Part shown: in pieces, positions 1-4,333 of the stretch
Numbering within the stretch: position 1 is the stretch's first letter
Layout: every line of letters starts with the position of its first letter
NCBI GenBank assembly: GCA_938045085.1
Contig: CALINZ010000211.1
Span: forward strand, 1 to 5,845
Direction: 5' to 3'
Source: an uncultured Collinsella sp.
Lineage (GTDB): Bacteria; Actinomycetota; Coriobacteriia; Coriobacteriales; Coriobacteriaceae
Length of the DNA stretch: 5,845 nt
Program-made: the position numbers and the translations under genes
Notes under the pieces: generated by a model
What the model saw: only the letters and a program-made list of their open reading frames with translations
What the model was told of the DNA's origin: nothing
The model's database searches: none

Positions 1-108
1 CCTGCGGTGACTGTTCCCGCCGAGCCGCTGCCCGTCGCTGACCCGGTTGTCCCCGTGGCCGATCCTTTCGCTCCGATCGACAACTTCGCTGCCGACGATC
101 TGGACTAA
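1..108 (+). CDS. C-terminal end of an unidentified protein (5' truncated by window)
   Basis: The frame starting at base 1 is open for 35 codons and ends with TAA at 106-108. The visible tail is rich in Pro, Val and Ala (PAEPLPVADPVVPVADPF) and ends in the acidic stretch AADDLD. It contains no Lys, Arg or Cys, so it looks like a flexible, acidic low-complexity C-terminus rather than a folded domain. A strong terminator begins 26 bases after the stop, which supports this as a genuine gene end. The family cannot be named from so little sequence; acidic tails of this type occur in many actinobacterial proteins. Confidence 0.7.
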   Translation, partial: PAVTVPAEPLPVADPVVPVADPFAPIDNFAADDLD

Positions 109-134
109 CATTCGGCCTACAATTTAGTGCCTAG

Positions 135-164
135 AAAGGACCCGCAGCTTGCGGGTCCTTTTTT
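135..164 (+). terminator. Rho-independent terminator of the upstream + strand gene
   Basis: AAAGGACCCGCA (135-146) is perfectly complementary to TGCGGGTCCTTT (150-161). This gives a 12-bp stem with a 3-base loop and a U tract to 164. It lies 26 bases after the stop at 108, as expected for the end of that transcript. The stem starts with AAA, so it could also work weakly in the opposite direction. Confidence 0.9.
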
Positions 165-189
165 ATGACTGTGCCGGAGTGCATAACAT

Positions 190-227
190 AAAAAACCGAG
201 CCCTGCACATAATGGCGCAGAACTCGG
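190..227 (-). terminator. Rho-independent terminator of the nitroreductase gene
   Basis: On the minus strand CCGAGTTCTGC (227-217) pairs with GCAGGGCTCGG (206-196) through 11 pairs, two of them U-G wobbles. The loop is 10 bases and six U follow (195-190). It lies about 50 bases beyond the nitroreductase stop. With the terminator at 135-164 it forms a converging pair that insulates the two transcripts. Confidence 0.8.
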
Positions 228-248
228 CGAACGGGTGAGCGGTCAAGG

Positions 249-278
249 GTAGGTTTTAAGGCATGTCCCAAAACCTAC
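249..278 (-). other. Inverted repeat overlapping the nitroreductase stop codon
   Basis: GTAGGTTTT (249-257) and AAAACCTAC (270-278) are perfect 9-bp complements separated by 12 bases. The TAG stop of the nitroreductase gene (277-275) lies inside one arm. No U tract follows on the minus strand, so this is not a classical terminator. It could stabilise the mRNA 3' end or cause a pause before the terminator at 190-227. A role is inference only. Confidence 0.4.
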
Positions 279-805
279 TTGAGGAGGAAGTCGGAGAGGG
301 GAATGGTACGGGCCTCGCGATGCTCGGGATCGGCAATGTGATCGGCAGGATAGCCGCAGACGAGCATGTGATAGGGATAAATGCCTTTGGGCAGATTGAA
401 CTGCTCCTGTGCCACCTCAGGCTTAAAATGGCATACCCAGCACGTTTCCAGGCCCTGCTCTGTGGCCTCCATCATCATCTGATCACACACGATGGACGTA
501 TCGATTTCACTGGAATTCATCTGGTCATACGGGCGCACCCAAGCATCATCGGTAACGCTGCAAATAAGGAAGACAAGCGGAGCCCCAAAGATAGACCCAT
601 CACGAGCAAACCGAGGCTGACAAGCAGCAGCCTTCTCCAGAAGCTCAGGCGTATCCAACACCATCACACGGGTTGGATGATTATTACAAGCAGAAGGAGC
701 AATACGCCCAGCCTCAACAATGGCATCCACCACAGCCTGCTCCACAGCCCGATCTTCAAACTCACGACAAGAATACCGACCCCGAGCCAGATCCAAATAC
801 CCCAT
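275..805 (-). CDS. Nitroreductase family flavoprotein
   Basis: This 176-aa protein has the features of the small FMN-dependent nitroreductase family, which reduces nitro compounds, quinones or other electron-poor substrates with NAD(P)H, usually as a cytoplasmic homodimer. Visible family marks are the N-terminal FMN-phosphate motif RYSCREF (10-16), APSACNNHP (36-44, matching the family PSAxNxQP pattern), a central helix around DQMMMEATEQGLETCW (108-123) and GYPAD (151-155). The length suits the single-domain members. The frame is open to an ATG at 868, but the ATG at 805 is preferred because GGAGGG lies 7 bases upstream and because family homology begins there. Five cysteines (40, 107, 122, 125, 150) are visible after C13; no ferredoxin domain is present. 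The physiological substrate cannot be deduced. Codon use is odd: only 2 of the first 65 codons end in C, against 19 of the last 31 sense codons. It is monocistronic by its own terminator. Confidence 0.9.
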   Translation of the reverse strand: MGYLDLARGRYSCREFEDRAVEQAVVDAIVEAGRIAPSACNNHPTRVMVLDTPELLEKAAACQPRFARDGSIFGAPLVFLICSVTDDAWVRPYDQMNSSEIDTSIVCDQMMMEATEQGLETCWVCHFKPEVAQEQFNLPKGIYPYHMLVCGYPADHIADPEHREARTIPLSDFLLK

Positions 806-812
806 AACCAAA

Positions 813-818
813 CCCTCC
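813..818 (-). promoter_or_regulatory. Ribosome binding site deciding the nitroreductase start
   Basis: GGAGGG on the minus strand (818-813) lies 7 bases before the ATG at 805. No comparable site precedes the in-frame ATG at 868, so this site fixes the start. It overlaps the first copy of the CCAAAG word array. Confidence 0.75.
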
Positions 819-961
819 AAAGTCAGCAAATCAATCCAAAGTAAACCAAAGGGTACCCAAAGCACCACCCAGCCAAACGTTTAAGGCGGTCCCAAAGTTC
901 CCAATCGGACTCAAAGGCCCTGCCAACAAAAGCCCCATCGCTTTCAAAGTATCAGCCAAAG
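817..961 (-). repeat. Array of CCAAAG (CTTTGG) words upstream of the nitroreductase gene
   Basis: The hexamer CCAAAG (CTTTGG on the coding strand) occurs six times, starting at 817, 836, 846, 857, 892 and 956. Two TCAAAG variants start at 911 and 944. Chance predicts far less than one exact copy in 145 bases. Spacings are 19, 10, 11, 35, 19, 33 and 12 bases, near multiples of the DNA helical turn. The array fills the promoter and leader region of the nitroreductase gene, so it may be a cluster of regulator sites. It may also simply reflect the local A+C skew. The copies are shorter and less regular than CRISPR repeats. Confidence 0.5.
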
Positions 962-969
962 TTCCCAAT
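892..969. repeat. 14-bp direct repeat pair
   Basis: CCAAAGTTCCCAAT occurs exactly at 892-905 and again at 956-969, start to start 64 bases apart. Both copies contain the CCAAAG word of the surrounding array, extended by eight further identical bases. They lie upstream of the nitroreductase gene and next to the large inverted repeat. They may be a duplicated regulator site or the trace of a local duplication. Confidence 0.7.
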
Positions 970-972
970 GGT

Positions 973-1080
973 GGTACGTAAGGCGAAGGGCCGGCCACGG
1001 TTTACTTTCGAACGACTCTGCAAAGCAGCCGGAGTGAGAAAGCAAACCGTGGCCGGCCCTTCGCCGCCGGGACACGTACC
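973..1080. repeat. Long inverted repeat, candidate REP/MITE-like intergenic element
   Basis: A perfect 22-bp inverted repeat has arms at 982-1003 and 1044-1065, each with core GGCCGGCC or its flanks (left arm GGCGAAGGGCCGGCCACGG plus TTT). Outside it, GGTACGT (973-979) pairs with ACGTACC (1074-1080). Inside, CTTTC/GAAAG and ACTC/GAGT pair and CTGC-AAA-GCAG caps the tip, so almost the whole 108 bases can fold into one rod. It starts 6 bases beyond the DUF47 gene stop and has no U tract, so it is not an ordinary terminator. It could be a repetitive extragenic palindrome, a non-autonomous mobile element or an mRNA 3'-end stabiliser. No protein is encoded. Confidence 0.75.
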
Positions 1081-1085
1081 CCCAA

Positions 1086-1709
1086 TTAACTGTTCTTCAT
1101 GACAATCGAATCCACGACATCGGCCACATTCTCACAGCAGTCAGCGCAGTACTCCAGGAAGGCGTATACGTCACGCCAGGCGATGACCTCGAGCGGGTCC
1201 TTGCCGTTAACGTGCAGGTTGCGCATGGCGTTGATATAGAGCTCGTCGGCTTCGGACTCGATGGTGTTGATCTGGATGACGAGTTCGCGCAGGGTCTTGG
1301 ACTTGCGGTAGTTGGGCAGCTCGACCATCAGGTCTTTCATGGCGCGGCAGGCGTCAGTCACCTTGTGGGCGATGACGATGGCGTCGGGATGGATGCTCTG
1401 GATGTTGGTGAAGTAGACGCGCTGCACGACGCCCTCGATGCGGTCGAGCACGGTGTCGAGTGAGCAGCTCATCAGATCCAGATCCTCGCGCTCGAGCGGG
1501 GTGATAAAGGCGGTGAGCAAGGCGTCCTCAAGCTCATGGTGCTTCTTGTCGGCCGCATGCTCGATCGCGTGCATCTTGTTGAGCATATCGTGAATCTTTG
1601 CGGGATCGAAGTTCTCGAAAATCTTGGTGAGCAGCTCGGCGGCCTGGACGGCAAGGTCGGCGCAGGCGACGTAGTTGTCGAAGTAGAACGAATCGGGTTT
1701 CTTTGCCAT
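1086..1709 (-). CDS. DUF47/PhoU-like protein, partner of the PiT phosphate transporter
   Basis: This 207-aa, mainly helical protein without signal peptide or membrane segment fits the DUF47 (PhoU_div, TIGR00153) family. Members resemble one PhoU domain pair and usually sit beside pit genes, where they are thought to control or assist phosphate uptake at the membrane. Two PhoU-type metal-binding E-x-x-x-D motifs are visible at equivalent places in the two helical repeats: HAIEHAAD (47-54) and NTIESEAD (148-155). Acidic groups EREDLDLM (73-80) and ENVADVVD (193-200) add to the expected metal cluster. The start ATG at 1709 has AAAGGA upstream at 7 bases spacing. The gene lies 67 bases behind the PiT gene on the same strand with no terminator between them, so cotranscription is likely. 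The length is usual for the family. The exact regulatory mechanism is not settled in the family and cannot be read here. Confidence 0.9.
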   Translation of the reverse strand: MAKKPDSFYFDNYVACADLAVQAAELLTKIFENFDPAKIHDMLNKMHAIEHAADKKHHELEDALLTAFITPLEREDLDLMSCSLDTVLDRIEGVVQRVYFTNIQSIHPDAIVIAHKVTDACRAMKDLMVELPNYRKSKTLRELVIQINTIESEADELYINAMRNLHVNGKDPLEVIAWRDVYAFLEYCADCCENVADVVDSIVMKNS

Positions 1710-1776
1710 GGGTGGGTCCTTTCGAGGCGAAGACGGGTGGGCGAGGTAATGCAGTCCGGATGGACGTTCGGTTTGA

Positions 1777-2826
1777 CTAGAGGAACATCATGAACAGCTT
1801 GGCCATGACAAAGCTGATGAGTCCGCAGGCGGGGAAGGTGAAGAACCAGGTGAACATCATGTCTTTGACGACGCCGAAGTTGATGGCTGAGAGGCGCTTG
1901 ACGGCACCGACGCCCATGATGGCGCAGGTCTTGATGTGTGTGGAGGACACGGGGATGCCGGTAAGGGTGGCAAGCAGCAGGTTTGCGGCGCCCGCCAGGT
2001 CGGCGGAGAAGCCCTGATACTTTTCGAGCTTGACCATGCTCTGGCCGACGGACTTGATGATGCGCTCGCCGCCCACGCTGGTGCCGATACCCATAGTGGC
2101 CGAGCACAGCAGCATAATCCAGATGGGGATGCCTGCATCGCCGACGCTCGTCTGGCCGCTGGCAAAGGCCACGCCTAAAAAGAGCACGCCGATGAACTTC
2201 TGTCCATCCTGCGCGCCGTGCATAAAGCTCATGGCCGCAGCGCTCGCGATCTGAGCGTATTTAAAGAAGACATTGGCACGTCGCCTGTTGGCGGCGGCGA
2301 AAAGAATCGAGACGAGCTTGCACAGGACCCAGCCCATGACAAAGCCCAGGCCGATGGAGAGCGCCAGACCGTAGATGACCTTCATCCACTCGTGGACGTT
2401 GACGCTGCTGGCGCCACCGAGGGCGATAGCAGCACCGGTCAGGCCGGCGATAAGGCTGTGGCTTTGCGAGGTGGGGATGCCAAAACGCGACGCCGTGGCG
2501 CCGTAGACGACGATGGAGAACAGCGCCGCGCATAGGCAGGCGAGCGCCATGGTGCTGTTTCCACCAAAGTCGACGATATGTGAGATGGTGTTGGCGACGC
2601 TCGCGTTAAAGTGCGTCATGATGAGCACGCCGAGGAAGTTGAATGCGGCGCTCATGAGAATGGCGGCGCGGGCGGGCATGCAACGCGTAGTGACGCAGGT
2701 CGCGATGGCGTTGGGCGCGTCGGTCCATCCATTGACGAAGATGGCGCCCAACGCGAGGATCACGGTGACGGCAAGGACTGGGTTCGACACAATTTGGCCG
2801 AGGAAGGTTGAGAACGTTACGTCCAT
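1777..2826 (-). CDS. pit: PiT family inorganic phosphate transporter
   Basis: This 349-aa polytopic membrane protein belongs to the PiT (PF01384) family, low-affinity phosphate symporters driven by protons or sodium, often carrying metal-phosphate complexes. It shows the internal duplication of the family. The first repeat has NGWTDAPNAIATCV (32-45) and GIPTSQSHSLIAG (116-128); the second has MHGAQDGQKFIGV (202-214) and GIPVSSTHIKTCAIMG (290-305). D36, N39, D207 and the histidines after the PTS/VSS segments are the residues normally involved in ion and phosphate binding. About ten hydrophobic segments are visible, with a basic cytoplasmic loop near NRRRANVFFKY (180-190). It is shorter than many PiT proteins but typical of the compact bacterial branch. 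The start ATG at 2826 has only a moderate GAGAAAG site upstream. The DUF47 gene follows on the same strand. The driving ion cannot be decided from sequence. Confidence 0.95.
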   Translation of the reverse strand: MDVTFSTFLGQIVSNPVLAVTVILALGAIFVNGWTDAPNAIATCVTTRCMPARAAILMSAAFNFLGVLIMTHFNASVANTISHIVDFGGNSTMALACLCAALFSIVVYGATASRFGIPTSQSHSLIAGLTGAAIALGGASSVNVHEWMKVIYGLALSIGLGFVMGWVLCKLVSILFAAANRRRANVFFKYAQIASAAAMSFMHGAQDGQKFIGVLFLGVAFASGQTSVGDAGIPIWIMLLCSATMGIGTSVGGERIIKSVGQSMVKLEKYQGFSADLAGAANLLLATLTGIPVSSTHIKTCAIMGVGAVKRLSAINFGVVKDMMFTWFFTFPACGLISFVMAKLFMMFL

Positions 2827-2856
2827 ATATGGGCTTTCTCGAAGTTTGCAGACACG

Positions 2857-2888
2857 TTACAAAAACATGATAAATCGTATCACCTCCT
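2857..2888 (-). promoter_or_regulatory. Strong Shine-Dalgarno word with a three-codon reading frame in the pit leader
   Basis: On the minus strand AGGAGGTGAT (2888-2879) complements ten bases of the 16S rRNA 3' end, the best such match in the window, yet no normal gene follows. The next ATG (2868-2866) reads Met-Phe-Leu and stops at 2859-2857, in frame with and 42 bases before the pit ATG. The gap from GGAGG to this ATG is 14 bases, long for efficient initiation. TGATA/TATCA (2868-2872 and 2878-2882) forms a small inverted repeat over the same place. This may be a leader peptide, a ribosome standby site or an operator, or only a chance match. Confidence 0.3.
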
Positions 2889-3039
2889 GCGGGTCTCTTT
2901 ACCGAGTTCTGATGGGAGAAGTGAACTTTTTGGCACTAAAATTGAATATTAGCCCTGTTGACCGCGGGTGTTCTTTTTGCTAACACGCCATGCGGACACG
3001 TGCGATTACTACGACACTCCAAAACCACAGTCTGTTCGC

Positions 3040-3069
3040 TTTACAACATGCAAACATGCGTTCGATAAT
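3040..3069 (+). promoter_or_regulatory. Sigma-A-type promoter of the 112-aa protein gene, possibly leaderless
   Basis: TTTACA (3040-3045, five of six matches to TTGACA) and GATAAT (3064-3069, five of six to TATAAT) are separated by 18 bases. A start point seven or eight bases after the -10 would be base 3076 or 3077, at the ATG itself, giving a leaderless mRNA. The spacer contains a direct repeat ACATGC (3046-3051 and 3054-3059) with period 8, which could be a regulator site. GGAGG at 3071-3075 is only one base from the ATG, too close to work as a normal ribosome binding site. Confidence 0.55.
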
Positions 3070-3076
3070 AGGAGGC

Positions 3077-3415
3077 ATGGAATATCGACAGACAGATGGC
3101 AAAACTCGGCGCGTGCACAAGCAGTATGTGGACGTCGTGGCTCGCATCCTCGCGGGCGGACAGGTCGTGCCGGTCACCGTCTGCTGGGTCGACGGTCGTT
3201 GCTTTACGATTGACGAGATTGTCTCGACCACTGGGTTTGGCCTGACGGTTCACGGCATCCGTACGGCAACCTATAAGGTGCGTTTTGGCGGGCACGCGAC
3301 CGAGTTGTATCTGGAGGACCAGACGCGCGAGCGGGCGGACGGCTCGCAGACGCACGTGATGCGTTGGTGGGTCTGGGCCTTTGATCGTACGCTTGAGGGC
3401 GAGCGCCGTAGGTAA
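3077..3415 (+). CDS. Small conserved-type protein of unknown function (112 aa)
   Basis: The protein has no signal peptide or membrane helix. After a basic N-terminus (KTRRVHK, 9-15) it reads as alternating hydrophobic residues suggesting beta strands: VDVVARILAGGQVVPVTVCW (18-37), then VDGRCFTIDEIV (38-49), a middle TYKVRF segment and a Trp-rich end, RWWVWAFDR (96-104). The pattern of an N-terminal strand, W-x-DGR-x-[FY]-x-[IV]-D and a C-terminal RWxV strand resembles small all-beta uncharacterised proteins known in Firmicutes and Actinobacteria (DUF6504-like); this is recollection of pattern, not a search result. The frame is open upstream to an ATG at 2990, but 3077 is chosen because the promoter lies at 3040-3069 and the family-like sequence begins after it. 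It is the first gene on the + strand, divergent from pit and 84 bases before the Bax inhibitor-like gene. Function is unknown. Confidence 0.75.
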   Translation: MEYRQTDGKTRRVHKQYVDVVARILAGGQVVPVTVCWVDGRCFTIDEIVSTTGFGLTVHGIRTATYKVRFGGHATELYLEDQTRERADGSQTHVMRWWVWAFDRTLEGERRR

Positions 3416-3433
3416 GGACGTACGGCATTCGGG

Positions 3434-3455
3434 TACAATGACAGGAATCTTGTCA
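3434..3455 (+). promoter_or_regulatory. Candidate -10 element with palindrome at the start point, before the BI-1 gene
   Basis: TACAAT (3434-3439) matches five of six bases of the -10 consensus, but no convincing -35 lies 16-18 bases upstream. It is followed by the inverted repeat TGACA (3439-3443) / TGTCA (3451-3455), which would cover the expected start point near 3446. This arrangement suits a repressor site. A similar GGGTAYMATG context precedes the gene at 4334. Confidence 0.4.
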
Positions 3456-3463
3456 CCTGCTGC

Positions 3464-3485
3464 GCCGTCTTTCACGGCACTTTTT
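3464..3485 (+). terminator. Weak terminator-like hairpin in the leader of the BI-1 gene
   Basis: GCCGT (3464-3468) and ACGGC (3474-3478) form a 5-bp stem with a 5-base loop, with a further G-C pair possible at 3462/3480, followed by five T (3481-3485). It is too short to be a confident terminator. It could close the upstream 112-aa gene or act as a leader attenuator, because it ends just before the ribosome binding site at 3487-3492. Confidence 0.3.
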
Positions 3486-3499
3486 GAAAGGACGAACCT

Positions 3500-4195
3500 A
3501 TGAACGATATCCAGGGCTATCAGAACGGCCCCGTCGAGAGCGGCGCAAGCCGCGCCAAGGAGATGTCGCCGCGCGCGTACAACCTTGTCATGTCTGCCCT
3601 GATCTTTTTGGGCTTTTGCGCCATGGGCGTCGGTGCTTACTTTACGAGCACCATGTCGTTTGCGCGCATGATGATGAGCGGCGCCGCTTTGCCGCTGGTC
3701 TTTGGCTCATTTATTTTGACCATCGTCGGCATGGTCATGATGTCGGCCGCCGCCAGCAAGCAGTCCGTGGGCCTGTCCCTTGTGGGCTACGTAATCTTTG
3801 CGAGCACCTTTGGCCTGACCGCGTCGTTTGGCCTTGCCAACTACGACCTGCCCACCATCAACACTGCCTTTATCGCCACGGCCGCCATCACCTTTGTCTT
3901 TGGCGCCTTGGGCGTGACGTTCCCCAAGTTTTTCCAGCGCGTATATGGCATCGGTTTTGGCATTCTGCTCGCTACTATTCTGGTTGAGATCGTGCTGATG
4001 TTCATGGGCGTCTCACAGACCATCACCGACCTGATCGTGATCGTGGTGTTCGCCGGCTTTATTGGCTACGACACCTATGTTGCCACGACGGTGCCGCCTA
4101 CGCTGCCCAACGCCGTGCTTATGGCCTCTAACCTGTTCGTGGATATTATCAACGTGTTCCTGCGCATTCTGAACATCCTCGGCCGTCGCGACTAG
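3500..4195 (+). CDS. Bax inhibitor-1/YccA family membrane protein
   Basis: This 231-aa protein has a hydrophilic N-terminus (about 1-25) and seven hydrophobic segments near residues 27-48, 61-82, 88-111, 118-139, 148-170, 174-195 and 206-226. This is the usual layout and length of the Bax inhibitor-1/TMBIM (UPF0005) family. The diagnostic C-terminal half is clear: AGFIGYDTYVA (185-195) and ASNLFVDIINVFLRILNILG (209-228). D191 and D215 are 24 residues apart, the same spacing as the Asp171/Asp195 pair that forms the pH sensor and closed-state latch in the calcium leak protein YetJ of Bacillus subtilis, so a calcium-leak role is plausible. Other bacterial members (YccA) interact with the FtsH protease, so membrane-protein quality control is an alternative. 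The ATG at 3500 has AAAGGA at 7 bases spacing. A terminator follows at 4239-4267. Confidence 0.93.
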   Translation: MNDIQGYQNGPVESGASRAKEMSPRAYNLVMSALIFLGFCAMGVGAYFTSTMSFARMMMSGAALPLVFGSFILTIVGMVMMSAAASKQSVGLSLVGYVIFASTFGLTASFGLANYDLPTINTAFIATAAITFVFGALGVTFPKFFQRVYGIGFGILLATILVEIVLMFMGVSQTITDLIVIVVFAGFIGYDTYVATTVPPTLPNAVLMASNLFVDIINVFLRILNILGRRD

Positions 4196-4238
4196 TGGCG
4201 AATTGCGGCGGTGCTTGCCGTGCGTGCAAATCGATGCG

Positions 4239-4267
4239 AAAGGCGGTCCTTCGGGGCCGTCTTTTTT
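4239..4267 (+). terminator. Rho-independent terminator of the BI-1 gene
   Basis: AAAGGCGGTCC (4239-4249) pairs with GGGCCGTCTTT (4254-4264), an 11-bp stem with two G-U pairs. The loop is the stable tetraloop TTCG closed by C-G, and the T run continues to 4267. It lies 44 bases after the BI-1 gene stop. Confidence 0.9.
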
Positions 4268-4277
4268 GTATGCGGCG

Positions 4278-4286
4278 GGGTATCAT
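4278..4286 (+). promoter_or_regulatory. Candidate -10 region for the macrodomain gene
   Basis: TATCAT (4281-4286) matches five of six bases of the -10 consensus and is preceded by GGG, the same context as GGGTACAAT at 3431-3439. No good -35 is seen because the preceding terminator occupies that place. A start near 4293 would leave a leader of about 40 bases with the ribosome binding site GAAAGG at 4319-4324. Confidence 0.35.
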
Positions 4287-4333
4287 GGATGGGAAAAGCC
4301 GATAGCGGCAGAGACCGAGAAAGGTGACCACTT

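Noticed and set aside
263..844. 193-codon open frame on the + strand opposite the nitroreductase gene
   Set aside because: Its product has no recognisable domain and is rich in His, Ser, Thr and Pro, as expected from antisense reading of the A+C-rich strand. The opposite frame has clear nitroreductase motifs and a good ribosome site.
806..868. Longer nitroreductase start at the ATG at 868
   Set aside because: The 21 extra residues are hydrophobic and unlike the family N-terminus, no ribosome site precedes 868, and GGAGGG fits the ATG at 805.
817..969. CRISPR array
   Set aside because: The repeat units are only 6-14 bases with irregular spacing from 10 to 35 bases, and no cas gene is nearby.
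973..1065. Ordinary rho-independent terminator for the pit-DUF47 unit
   Set aside because: No run of T follows the stem in the minus-strand direction and the loop between the perfect arms is 40 bases, unlike the other terminators in this window.
973..1080. Complete insertion sequence
   Set aside because: The element is only 108 bases and has no coding capacity for a transposase; only a non-autonomous or REP-like nature remains possible.
1472..2107. 211-codon open frame on the - strand overlapping both pit and the DUF47 gene in another frame
   Set aside because: It has Arg/His/Pro-rich frame-shift composition and no domain, and it overlaps two well-supported genes.
2827..2990. Sigma-A promoter or PhoB box for the pit gene
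   Set aside because: TAATAT and TACGAT -10-like words exist on the minus strand, but no -35 or direct-repeat Pho box at proper spacing could be identified by eye.
2990..3076. Upstream ATG codons at 2990 and 3056 as starts of the 112-aa protein
   Set aside because: Neither has a ribosome binding site, and the promoter at 3040-3069 would start transcription downstream of both.
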